Shown: piece by piece, positions 16,560 to 25,024 of the stretch
Position numbering within the stretch: position 1 is the first letter of the stretch
Layout of the letters: the number at the start of each line of letters is the position of its first letter
Made by a program: the position numbers and the translations under genes
Source: Pseudomonadaceae bacterium
GTDB taxonomy: Bacteria > Pseudomonadota > Alphaproteobacteria > UBA2136 > UBA6156
DNA length: 64,000 nt
Reading direction: 5' to 3'
Assembly: GCA_024236095.1 (NCBI GenBank)
Contig: JACKLD010000014.1
Location: 208,436 to 272,435 of the forward strand
Notes under the pieces: model-generated
Databases searched by the model: none
What the model saw: only the letters and a program-made list of their open reading frames with translations
What the model was told of the DNA's origin: nothing

Positions 16560-17465
16560 ATGAGCAAAAAACACGCCCGCCTCGATTTGCCTGCCATTGC
16601 CGCTATCGGCAGCGAGTTCGGCTGGCCGCCCCGCCTGCTGGAAATGGCGGTGGCCAACGCCATCCGCCTTGCCTACCTCGACCGCGCCATGACCGCCGAA
16701 GCCGATGTCAATTTGGCCCTTGGCACTATTGCCGTGCGCCGCCGCAACGGCGGTGGCCCCAAGGGGCACTGGGTGGATATCGACGACCCCCTCATGCCCA
16801 CCCGCCCGCAACTCATCCATACCATGGAGCTGATGCAGTACGGCGATGGCGCCCCTGGCCGTGTGGTGGAAGGCGAGGTCTGCGGCTACCAGGGCGGCGG
16901 CGTCATTTACAAACTGCGCGAAGGCCGGCAGGTATTGGTGCCGGAGAACCTTCTCAGCGTGGTCGACAGCTTCCATAAGCCTGAATGTGGCAGCAAACAA
17001 ATCCTTTCCCTCATCGCCAGCACCGATGATGTCAGCGGTCTGCGCCAAGCCACACGCCGTGGGAGGGAATTCGTCGCCAGCGTGATAGAGGAGTTCTACC
17101 CCGACTGTGTCAGCGGCGTCTGGACTGGTGCCAGCAACAGCTGGGCGGTCATCCGCATGAAGCCCGAGCACGTCAGCGCATGGCTGGAAAAGGGCGGTGT
17201 CAACCTCAAGCACATGCAAACCATCATGGGGCTCAAACGCATCACCCTGTTGCCGGAAGGGCGTGGCAATACGGCGGAAGAAGCCTTCGAGAACGAGCTT
17301 AAGCACTTCGTCAACAACGCATGGAAAGCCTGCGTCATCCGCGAGGTTACCCCCACGCTCATCCGTATCTACACCCCGTTGGACGACCAAAACCCGAAGA
17401 AAATCCGCACCTTTACCAGTATGCTGAAAAAAATCATTCCCGACCGCGAAATCTCGGTGAGATAA
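16560..17465 (+). CDS. NusA-like protein (N-domain, S1 and KH-like segments)
   Basis: A 301-residue protein that parallels the first two-thirds of transcription factor NusA. The N-terminus (LPAIAAIGSEFGWPPRLLEM) resembles the NusA polymerase-binding domain. Residues ~98-145 resemble an S1 domain (GRVVEGEVCGYQGGGVIYKL). Then ATRRGREFVASVIEEFYPD matches the SR-PEFL segment leading into KH1. The C-terminal part ends FVNNAWKACVIREV, like the KH1-KH2 junction. It lacks the acidic repeats of enterobacterial NusA and the GxxG signatures are weak. As it lies in the secretion island, it is probably a paralogue rather than the housekeeping copy. Its role (RNA binding, antitermination or other) is inferred. 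Confidence 0.7.
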   Translation: MSKKHARLDLPAIAAIGSEFGWPPRLLEMAVANAIRLAYLDRAMTAEADVNLALGTIAVRRRNGGGPKGHWVDIDDPLMPTRPQLIHTMELMQYGDGAPGRVVEGEVCGYQGGGVIYKLREGRQVLVPENLLSVVDSFHKPECGSKQILSLIASTDDVSGLRQATRRGREFVASVIEEFYPDCVSGVWTGASNSWAVIRMKPEHVSAWLEKGGVNLKHMQTIMGLKRITLLPEGRGNTAEEAFENELKHFVNNAWKACVIREVTPTLIRIYTPLDDQNPKKIRTFTSMLKKIIPDREISVR

Positions 17466-17483
17466 ATATTGGTAAACGGGAGC

Positions 17484-17550
17484 TAAGGAGTTCGCCCCCT
17501 TATGCTGCAGGCGTCATTCCAATCCCGCCCGCCAAGCCGAAGCAACGCCG
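17484..17550. repeat. Partial copy of the ~100-bp GC-rich dispersed repeat
   Basis: It contains CGCCCCCTTATGC, GGCGTCATTCCAATCCCGCC and GCCAAGCCGAAGCAACG, matching the full copy at 42621-42720. The inverted stem at the left end is incomplete. It lies at the end of the secretion island, between it and the oppositely oriented gene at 17569. Confidence 0.5.
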
Positions 17551-17568
17551 GCCAATATGCAGATAACG

Positions 17569-18078
17569 TCACCCTTTCAGCGCCCGCAAAACATCCACCA
17601 CGCTGCGCCCTTGGTTTTTGTTGAAGACAGGGGCCGCCGGTTGGGGCGCGGGGGCAGGCTTCTTGGCCGCCACCTTGCGCGGCGCATCCGCTTGTACCGG
17701 CGCAATGTGCTGCACCGTGGCCACCTTGGCCTCGCGCTCCATCACGCCACGGGCAAAGCCGCGGCTCTCGGTCAGCTTGGCTTCGGTAACCGGCGCTTGT
17801 CCGGGCATCGGAGGCAATTTGCCGATGCGCACGTTCACCCGCTGCAACATCTGCTCCATGGTGGGCTGCACCTTGCTGGCCACGCCGGGCCAGCGGCGGG
17901 CGTCATCCACCATCTTGGAAAGCTCACGTAACGAAAAACAGGTGAGGGGAGCAAACAGCGGTTGCGGATGCCGCTGCTCGGCCATCATATACGCCTCCTC
18001 GTTGCTTTCCGCGTCCACCGGCAGGGCGAAGTCCTCGCCGTTGTTCATATTGCGTAAAAACACCATGTAAACCGCCAT
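17569..18078 (-). CDS. Hypothetical protein with basic C-terminal tail
   Basis: A 169-residue protein that I do not recognise. I chose the ATG at 18078 because AGAGG lies 8 bases upstream; an earlier start at 18093 would overlap that site. The N-terminal ~55 residues (MAVYMVFLRNMNNGEDFALP) look like a small alpha/beta fold. A linker rich in Pro, Ala and Lys follows (KPAPAPQPAAP), then a short conserved-looking end RSVVDVLRALKG. It has no signal peptide. It faces the end of the secretion island and lies upstream of no clear partner. Function unknown. Confidence 0.55.
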   Translation of the reverse strand: MAVYMVFLRNMNNGEDFALPVDAESNEEAYMMAEQRHPQPLFAPLTCFSLRELSKMVDDARRWPGVASKVQPTMEQMLQRVNVRIGKLPPMPGQAPVTEAKLTESRGFARGVMEREAKVATVQHIAPVQADAPRKVAAKKPAPAPQPAAPVFNKNQGRSVVDVLRALKG

Positions 18079-18127
18079 CAGAGCACCTCTCATTCGTGCC
18101 CAAGTATACCCTCCGCAACCCTGCCTC

Positions 18128-21100
18128 TCAACCCCGATGCGTGCGTTCCCGCCGCATTTCCTGCCACGCCAGCATGCACGGCGTTACCACCAGCGTCAGC
18201 AGGCTGCCAAAGAGGGCACCGAACACGATCGCGATTGCCAACTGGTCCCACCACTGTGCGCTGGGGGCGTTGTAGCTGACGCTACGGTTCACCACGTCGA
18301 TGGTGATGCGCGAGGCCATCGGCAGCAAGCCAATCGCCGTGGTAATCTGCGTCAGCAACACCGGCCGCAACCGCAAGCGACAAGTCTCGCGCAGGGCTTG
18401 GCGCCACGGGCCGTCGGCGCGTAGCTTGTTGTAGGTGTCAATCAGCACGATGTTGTTGCTGACGATAATCCCCGCCAACGCGATAATCCCCAGCCCGCTC
18501 ATGATAATCCCGAACGGCGTGCCGGTAAAAATATGGCCCAGCAACACCCCGCCGGTCGAGAATACCACGGCGGTCAGCACCACAAACGTCTGGTAAAAGC
18601 TGTTGAACTCGATCAGCATGATGAGGGCGATCAAAAACACCGCCACCATAAACGCCACTTTCAAAAAACCCGCCGCCGTGTCCTGCTTGTCCTGGTCACC
18701 TTTGAAGTCGATGGTTACCCCCTGCGGCAATTTGGTTTTTGCCAATTCGGCACGGATGACCTTCACCACCTCGCTGGCCAATGTCCCCTTGTCGACGTCG
18801 GCCTCCACGGTTACCGAGTTCTTCTGGTCGGTGCGGTGCAGCACGTCTACCTTGGGTACCGCCACCCGCTCCACCACGTCGCCCACCGGCACCCGCCCGC
18901 CCGCCGTCGCCACGGTGATGGTATCGAGTGTGGTCAGCGTGCGTTGGTCATCACGCAAGCGCGCCACGATATCCAGCTCTTCCTTGCGGTTGTCGGGTCG
19001 GTACTTGCCGACAATCGCGCCGTTGGTGGCCAACCGCAGCGTCTGGCCGATGGCGGCAATATCGGTGCCCAGCTGGCTGGCTTCCACCCGTTTCACGCGC
19101 ATTGCCCATTCAATCCCCGGCTTGGGCATGTCGTCGTCGATGTCCCTCACGCCGGGAATCTCGGCCAGCTTTTGCCGCAAGGCCGTGGCCACCGGACGGA
19201 TACTTCCCATGTCCGGACCTTCCACCACCAGCTGGATAGGCTTGCCTTGCTGCGGCCCCTTGCGCTCGGTTTTCTGTTCCAGCGTCACACCCGGTATCGG
19301 CCCGATGGCACGCAGGGCATTGGCCATAATGGTGTCTGCCGTAGGGCGCCCCGTACTCCATTCCGCCAGCTCCAGCGTGGCGCTGCCGATGGTGTCGCTG
19401 GGGCCGCTGCGCCCGCCGCTTCCGCCGCTGCGCAGGCTGACTGTCTGCACGCCGTCCAGCGTCAGCAGCGGGGCCTCTACCCGCCGCATGATGGCATCCT
19501 TCTCGAGCAAACTCATGTCGCCGCCGGCATGCACCACCAGCTCCACGCGGTCGGGCTCAATCCGCGGGAAGAACTCCACCCCGTGGTTGCCCACCGCATA
19601 AACGCCCCAAATCGCCACCAGCAGGGCAAACGACCATATCACCACCGCGCGCGGGCGTGTCAGCGCCCAATCCAGCCAGCGCACATAACGCTGGGCCAGG
19701 CGGTCATAAATGTCGCCGGGCGGTGGCGGTTTCGGCGTGCCGGGCAGCAGACCGCCCAGTGCGGGCAAAAACACCATCGCCATCACCCAGCTGGCGGTCA
19801 GGGTAAAGGCCAGCGTAATCGGCATGAATTTCATGAATTCGCCCACCGTATCCGGCCAGAACAACAACGGCAAAAACGCGCACAAAATGGTGCCGGTACT
19901 TGCCGCCACCGGCCATGCCATATACTGGGCGGCCTCAATGTAGGCCTCCTGTTTGCGCTTGCCTTGGGCCAGCAGGGTTTCGGCCATTTCGCCCACCACA
20001 ATCGCGCCGTCCACCAAAATACCCACGCTCAAAATCAGCGCGAACAGCACCACCACGTTGGTGGTGAAGCCCATCAGGTACAACAACAAAATCGCCGCCA
20101 AAAACGATCCCGGCACGGTCATCGCCACCAACGTCGCCCCGCGCCAGCCCAACGCCAGCAGCACCACCAGCATGACCAGCAAGGTGGCGATCAATACATT
20201 GTTCTCAAGGTCTGAAAGCATCGTGCGGATGCGTACCGACTCGTCGTTGATGAGCCGGTACTGCATGGTGGCGGGCCAAGATTGCGCTTCGTCGGCCACC
20301 ACCTTGCGCACCGCATCCACCGTGTCGATGATGTTCTCGCCGATACGTTTTTTTACCCCCAGCGTCAGCGCGGGCTTCCCGTCCACCCGTGCCAGCACGC
20401 TGGCATCGCGGAATGCCAATTTCACCGTCCCGACATCCCGCACGCGGATGGTCTTGCCGTCTACCGATGCCAGCGGGATATTCAACAAGTCATCCGGCCG
20501 TTCCAACAATCCCGGAACCTTGATGGCATATTTCCCCGTGCCGGTCTCCAAGCTGCCCGCAGCCACCAAGGCATTGTTGGCCTGCACTGCCTGCACCACC
20601 TCGGCAAGCGGCAGGCGGAAACTTTCCAATTGTGCCTTGTCCAGCTCCACCAACAAAATCTCCTCGCGCAAGCCGTTGACCTCGGCCTCCAAAACCCCCG
20701 GCAGGCTTTCGATACGGTCTTGCAGGTCTTCGGCATGACGCTTGAGCGTCCGCTCTGGAACGTCACCGCTCAACACCACGGTGACGATGGGGAACAGTGC
20801 CAGATTGATTTCCGTCACCACCGGCTCTTCGGCGCCGTCCGGCAGGTCGGCCTTGGCGATATCCACCTTCTCACGCACGTCGGCCAAGGCACTTTTGGGG
20901 TCAAACCCGGCCTGGAAGGTAATCACCAGATTGGCGCCGCCTTCATAGGCCGTGCCCTCCAGCGTATCCAAACCGGTCAGCCCGCGCATTTCCTGCTCCA
21001 CCGGTTTTAGCAGTTGGTTCACCGCATCTTCCGGAGAAATCCCCACATACGCCAAACTCACATACATGGTGGGAATGGGAATGTCAGGGTTGGCCTCTTT

Positions 21101-21193
21101 CGGGATATTCACATAAGCATATGCGCCTGCCACCAGCAGCAATACCAGCGTGGTCATCACCACCCGCGTTTGGGAAATCAGTAAGCGCAGCAT
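18128..21193 (-). CDS. RND-family efflux pump, inner-membrane permease
   Basis: A 1021-residue transporter of the AcrB/HAE1-like RND family, which exports drugs, detergents or lipids by proton antiport. The start at 21193 is preceded by GAGGT at a good distance. TM1 is near residues 10-30, with a large periplasmic loop after it. The TM4 motif GILVDGAIVVGEMAE keeps the first of the two usual Asp residues, but the second is Gly. A second set of TM segments and loop follows, ending in a basic tail. It starts 2 bases after the AI-2E-type permease and probably forms one operon with it and the adaptor. The substrate cannot be told from sequence. Confidence 0.9.
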   Translation of the reverse strand: MLRLLISQTRVVMTTLVLLLVAGAYAYVNIPKEANPDIPIPTMYVSLAYVGISPEDAVNQLLKPVEQEMRGLTGLDTLEGTAYEGGANLVITFQAGFDPKSALADVREKVDIAKADLPDGAEEPVVTEINLALFPIVTVVLSGDVPERTLKRHAEDLQDRIESLPGVLEAEVNGLREEILLVELDKAQLESFRLPLAEVVQAVQANNALVAAGSLETGTGKYAIKVPGLLERPDDLLNIPLASVDGKTIRVRDVGTVKLAFRDASVLARVDGKPALTLGVKKRIGENIIDTVDAVRKVVADEAQSWPATMQYRLINDESVRIRTMLSDLENNVLIATLLVMLVVLLALGWRGATLVAMTVPGSFLAAILLLYLMGFTTNVVVLFALILSVGILVDGAIVVGEMAETLLAQGKRKQEAYIEAAQYMAWPVAASTGTILCAFLPLLFWPDTVGEFMKFMPITLAFTLTASWVMAMVFLPALGGLLPGTPKPPPPGDIYDRLAQRYVRWLDWALTRPRAVVIWSFALLVAIWGVYAVGNHGVEFFPRIEPDRVELVVHAGGDMSLLEKDAIMRRVEAPLLTLDGVQTVSLRSGGSGGRSGPSDTIGSATLELAEWSTGRPTADTIMANALRAIGPIPGVTLEQKTERKGPQQGKPIQLVVEGPDMGSIRPVATALRQKLAEIPGVRDIDDDMPKPGIEWAMRVKRVEASQLGTDIAAIGQTLRLATNGAIVGKYRPDNRKEELDIVARLRDDQRTLTTLDTITVATAGGRVPVGDVVERVAVPKVDVLHRTDQKNSVTVEADVDKGTLASEVVKVIRAELAKTKLPQGVTIDFKGDQDKQDTAAGFLKVAFMVAVFLIALIMLIEFNSFYQTFVVLTAVVFSTGGVLLGHIFTGTPFGIIMSGLGIIALAGIIVSNNIVLIDTYNKLRADGPWRQALRETCRLRLRPVLLTQITTAIGLLPMASRITIDVVNRSVSYNAPSAQWWDQLAIAIVFGALFGSLLTLVVTPCMLAWQEMRRERTHRG

Positions 21194-21195
21194 GC

Positions 21196-22242
21196 CTACC
21201 TCACTGTCCGGTGCCATGCGTCAATCACATAGGGCATCAGCACGCTCACCACCACACCGACCGGCACTGCCAGCAGCATGCCGGTAATGCCGCCCAACTC
21301 GCCGCCCAGCAACAGCACGAAAATCACCCATACTGGGTGCAGCCCCACCCGCGAGCCGACCAGATACGGCGTCAGCAAACTGCTCTCCAGCATTTGCCCG
21401 ACCATGTAAATGCCCATCACCAGAGCATAAGGCTGCCATGCGTCCAATTGATACTGCACCAGTACCATCGCCAGCATGGCCATCACCCCGATCATCGCCC
21501 CTACCACCGGAATGAAGGCCAGAAGCCCCGCCAGCACCCCCAAGGCCCAGCCAAGCTCCAGCCCCACCAGCTCCAATGCCGCACCGTAAAACACCGCCAG
21601 AATCAGACACACCAGCACCTGTCCGCGCAGGTAGGCTGAAAGTTTGATATCAATGTCCTCCACCATCTGCACCATGGTAGACCGCCAGCGGCGCGGCAAC
21701 ACCCGCAACATGCGGGGCTTCAGTTCGGGCCAGTCGTTCAGTAGGTAAAAGGCCACCAGCGGCGTCATCACCACCAGCATCACAATGTTGAAGGCCGCCA
21801 CTGCGCTGGAGTAAATCTGCTTCAGGTTGGCCAGCAGCCAGCTTGCACTGTCGCTGCCGGCGGAGGCGATGAATTTCATCACCGTATCACCCTGTATGGC
21901 CTTCAAGTTCAAAAGTTTGGCCATGCGCGGCGGGATCACCGAGTTCTGCAATTCGTTCAGGTAGGCCGGCAGCCGTTGGAGAAAGCCCGCCACTTGGTCC
22001 ATCAGCAGCGGCAGGGCCAGCGCCATCAAAACGCCCAGCACAACCAGAGCCAGTGCCACCGGCAAGGCGCTGGCCAGACTGCGCGGTACACCCAGCCGTA
22101 CCTGCAATTCCACCAACGGGTTGGTAATGTACGCCAGCACCAGCCCCGCCACGAACGGCAGCAGCACCGCGTGGCCCAGCCATGCGACCAGCAGGGCGGA
22201 ACCTGTCACCAGCAGGGTAATCAGCCAGCCACCGGGCGTCAT
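21196..22242 (-). CDS. AI-2E/PerM-family membrane transporter
   Basis: A 348-residue polytopic membrane protein of the PerM/AI-2E exporter family. It has about seven to eight transmembrane helices and the typical C-terminal GLHPVWVIFVLLLGGELGG and GMLLAVPVGVVVSVLMP. I chose the ATG at 22242 because GGAGGT precedes it and it overlaps the stop of the adaptor gene in an ATGA, implying translational coupling. Longer upstream starts would run into the adaptor gene. The family moves small molecules or ions, but most members have unknown substrates. Its position between an RND adaptor and an RND permease is unusual. Confidence 0.85.
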   Translation of the reverse strand: MTPGGWLITLLVTGSALLVAWLGHAVLLPFVAGLVLAYITNPLVELQVRLGVPRSLASALPVALALVVLGVLMALALPLLMDQVAGFLQRLPAYLNELQNSVIPPRMAKLLNLKAIQGDTVMKFIASAGSDSASWLLANLKQIYSSAVAAFNIVMLVVMTPLVAFYLLNDWPELKPRMLRVLPRRWRSTMVQMVEDIDIKLSAYLRGQVLVCLILAVFYGAALELVGLELGWALGVLAGLLAFIPVVGAMIGVMAMLAMVLVQYQLDAWQPYALVMGIYMVGQMLESSLLTPYLVGSRVGLHPVWVIFVLLLGGELGGITGMLLAVPVGVVVSVLMPYVIDAWHRTVR

Positions 22243-23330
22243 GGTGCACCTCCCTCTGCCGTGGCGATAACCGTACCGCCGTCGCGCAATGCGCTTTGCC
22301 CCCGCGAGACCACCCGCACGGGAGCCTGTTGCCAGGCCGCCACCCACACGCCGTCAGCACTATCATTCAAGACCTCGACCTGGTGGAAACGGACGGTTGT
22401 CTCGCCATCCGCCGCATCCGCCAGCATCACGCCCAAGCTGCCGCCGTCACCCAGCACCAGCCAATCGTGCGGAATTTTCAAGGCAGATTCATCCTCAGCC
22501 GGAATATGCAACGTGGCCGTCATCCCCGTAGCAAGTGCTTTGGCATCGTCGCTCTCCACCACCGCTTCCACCCGGTAGGTGCGGGTGGCCGTATCCGCAT
22601 CGGTCGCCACCGCCCGTAACCGGGCATTTACGCGGGCACCGTCCAGCAGCACCCCGGCCACTTCAACACCCTGCCGCAACAGGTCGCGCTCGCTTTGCGC
22701 GGCATAACCAACCAACAAAATCTCGCTGCGGTCCACCATCAGCGCCACCGGCGCACCCACGTTCACATAGTCACCCACATTCACCATGCGGTTTTCCACT
22801 CGTCCGTCAAAAGGCGCCCGCACCGTGGCATAACTCAAGTCCAGCTTGGCTGCGGCCACCTGTTCGCGGGCGGCTTCGTAGGCGGCTTCGCGCTCGGCCA
22901 GCACCGCCGCCGCCATGTAGCCCTCGCGGGCCAACTCGCGTCCGGCCTGCCACAGCTTGCGTGTGCGGGTCAATTCGGCCTCGGCGGCACGCAGGCGGAT
23001 GGTGCGGTCGGCCGGGTCAATCTGCAAAAGCGGTGCGCCTTTCGCCACCGTGTCACCACGCTCCACCATCACCTTGTCCACCCGTCCGGCGGTTTGGGCG
23101 GCAATTTCGGCCTTGGCGGCGGCTTCGGTAAGGCCGCTTAGGGTTATAATGCGCCGATAGTCCTGCGGCGCCACCATACTTACCTGCACGCTTGGTGCTG
23201 GGGGCGCCGTCTCTTGCGGGGCAGAGGCTTTTCCTCCCACCATGCCGCTGGCTAGCCACAGTGCCAACGCCGCCACCACGGCCACGCTTACCTTCACTTC
23301 CATGGAAAGAGACTGCCACCACCCGAACAT
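22239..23330 (-). CDS. RND efflux periplasmic adaptor (MFP subunit)
   Basis: A 363-residue membrane-fusion protein linking the RND permease to an outer-membrane channel. An N-terminal helix (VSVAVVAALALWLASGMV) anchors or exports it. A split lipoyl domain follows (AGRVDKVMVERGDTVAKG, then VRAPFDGRVENRMVNVGDYV) around a helical hairpin at about 105-165, and then a beta-barrel domain. The outer-membrane partner is not encoded beside it, so a TolC-like protein from elsewhere is presumably used. It is first in a three-gene operon with ATGA coupling to the next gene. Starts at 23330 and at Met10 (23303) are both possible. Confidence 0.85.
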   Translation of the reverse strand: MFGWWQSLSMEVKVSVAVVAALALWLASGMVGGKASAPQETAPPAPSVQVSMVAPQDYRRIITLSGLTEAAAKAEIAAQTAGRVDKVMVERGDTVAKGAPLLQIDPADRTIRLRAAEAELTRTRKLWQAGRELAREGYMAAAVLAEREAAYEAAREQVAAAKLDLSYATVRAPFDGRVENRMVNVGDYVNVGAPVALMVDRSEILLVGYAAQSERDLLRQGVEVAGVLLDGARVNARLRAVATDADTATRTYRVEAVVESDDAKALATGMTATLHIPAEDESALKIPHDWLVLGDGGSLGVMLADAADGETTVRFHQVEVLNDSADGVWVAAWQQAPVRVVSRGQSALRDGGTVIATAEGGAP

Positions 23331-23428
23331 GGCTCAAAATGTGCCACAGCGTTGCCCCCGCCACAATCGGCAAAGGCCTTAAAAAGCGATATTTTTATGA
23401 GTGCCGGGAAGATTCCCGTAAGCGGGCC

Positions 23429-25024
23429 CTATGCTACGTCGACCGGCAGTCCTTTGCCCCGCCGCTTCAACAACGCCACAAAGTCTTTCAGCTTGACCAA
23501 TCCCGCACGGTCAATCGCCAATACAAACACAACGCCTCCTACGCCGGCCATGGCCGCACACCATGCCAGCCGCCACGCCAACAGGGCTTCGGCAGGGTAG
23601 GGGAGCACCGCTTTGGCCACCATCAGCGCCCCCGCCATCGCCGCCGCCACGCCCAGCATTTTGGTAATGGCACGCCCCAACCCCGCCTCGGCGCCCACAT
23701 ACACCCCCTGACGTCGCAGCCAATGCCATTGCAACCCTGCGTTCACATAGCCTCCAACCGCCGTGGCCAACGCAATTCCCACATGAGCCATGTTGCCGTC
23801 ACCCATTCGGGTCAGCACCCACACAAAGCCGATGTTGCACAGCAGGTTCACCCCCAGCGCGGTGGCGCTGGCTTTCAACGGGCTCTTCGCATCTTCGTTG
23901 GCAAAGAACGCCGGTGCCGTCACCTTGGTCAGAATATAGGCGGGCAACCCCAGCACATACCCCATCATCGCATAGGCCACCGCCAGTGCGGCGTCGGCGG
24001 TAAACGCCCCGTGGTTCAACAGCGTCAGCATCAATTCCGGTGCCAGCACCATCAGCCCCACCGTGGCCCCGGTGGCGATGGTCAAACACGCCACCAACGC
24101 ACTCTGGAACGCCTGCCCCGCCCCGGCCTTGTCACCTTTGCCCAACAAGGTGGAAAGATGCGGCAACAACACCGTGGCCACCGCAATGCCGATAAGTGCC
24201 AACGGCAACTGGTAAAACCGGTTGGCATATTGCAAATAACTCACCGCGCCTTCACCCACCCAACTGGCAATGAAGTTGTCGATTACCAGCGAAAGCTGCA
24301 GCACCCCCACGCCCAACGCGGCAGGCCCCATGCGCATCAGCATGGGGCGGATGAGCGGGTGTTTGCGCGGCAACCGCAACCGTAGGTTATACCCCGCCCG
24401 CCGTACCTCCCACACCATGTAGCCCACCTGCGCCAGCCCGCCCAGCGGTACACTCCACGCGGCGGCGTAGGCGGGACTCAAGCCCGCCTGCGGTAACGCG
24501 AACAAACCCAGAATGAATGCCAGATTCAAAAAGCTCGGCACCATCGCATAGGCCGCAAAACGCCCTGCCGTGTTGCACACCGCCCCCATAAAGGCTGCCA
24601 GCGTAATCATCAGCATGTAGGGGAAGGTGATGCGCCCCAACGCCACGGTGAGGTCGAACTTCGCCGCATCGCCCACCCAACCCGGCACCAGCGCGGTGAC
24701 AATCGCGGGCATCGCCAGCATGCCCAACGCCGTCAGCACTACCAACACCACCACAAACCAGCCCAGCACGGCTTCGGCAAACTGTTTGGCTTCGGCGTGG
24801 CCTTTGGCCTGCTCGCGCGCCAGCAACGGCACAAACGCCACGTTGAAGGCCCCTTCCCCCAACAGCCGCCGCAACAGGTTGGGCAGTTGCAGTGCGATGA
24901 AGAACGCATCGCTGGCCATGCCCGCCCCCAGTTTGTTGGCAATCAGCAGGTCTCGCGCAAAGCCCAACACGCGGCTCAGTCCTGTCCAAGCCGCCACAAT
25001 CAAGCTGTTTTTCAAAATCGCCAT
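23429..25024 (-). CDS. murJ: MurJ lipid II flippase
   Basis: A 531-residue inner-membrane protein of the MOP superfamily with about 14 helices. It flips lipid II, the peptidoglycan precursor, to the periplasm. The N-terminus (NSLIVAAWTGLSRVLGFARD) and the following MASDAFFIALQLPNLLRRLL are typical of MurJ/MviN and include the conserved Arg/Asp residues. The length is normal (about 510-530). Its ATG overlaps the mutS stop by one base (TGATG), so it is translationally coupled to mutS. This pairing is common enough in proteobacteria not to be suspicious. Confidence 0.92.
   Translation of the reverse strand: MAILKNSLIVAAWTGLSRVLGFARDLLIANKLGAGMASDAFFIALQLPNLLRRLLGEGAFNVAFVPLLAREQAKGHAEAKQFAEAVLGWFVVVLVVLTALGMLAMPAIVTALVPGWVGDAAKFDLTVALGRITFPYMLMITLAAFMGAVCNTAGRFAAYAMVPSFLNLAFILGLFALPQAGLSPAYAAAWSVPLGGLAQVGYMVWEVRRAGYNLRLRLPRKHPLIRPMLMRMGPAALGVGVLQLSLVIDNFIASWVGEGAVSYLQYANRFYQLPLALIGIAVATVLLPHLSTLLGKGDKAGAGQAFQSALVACLTIATGATVGLMVLAPELMLTLLNHGAFTADAALAVAYAMMGYVLGLPAYILTKVTAPAFFANEDAKSPLKASATALGVNLLCNIGFVWVLTRMGDGNMAHVGIALATAVGGYVNAGLQWHWLRRQGVYVGAEAGLGRAITKMLGVAAAMAGALMVAKAVLPYPAEALLAWRLAWCAAMAGVGGVVFVLAIDRAGLVKLKDFVALLKRRGKGLPVDVA

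Noticed and set aside
16560..17465. Housekeeping nusA
   Set aside because: It is too short, has weak KH signatures and lies in a T4SS island without infB or rimP.
18533..20215. 560-residue plus-strand frame opposite the RND pump
   Set aside because: His/Gln/Arg-rich antisense shadow; the minus strand encodes a clear RND permease.
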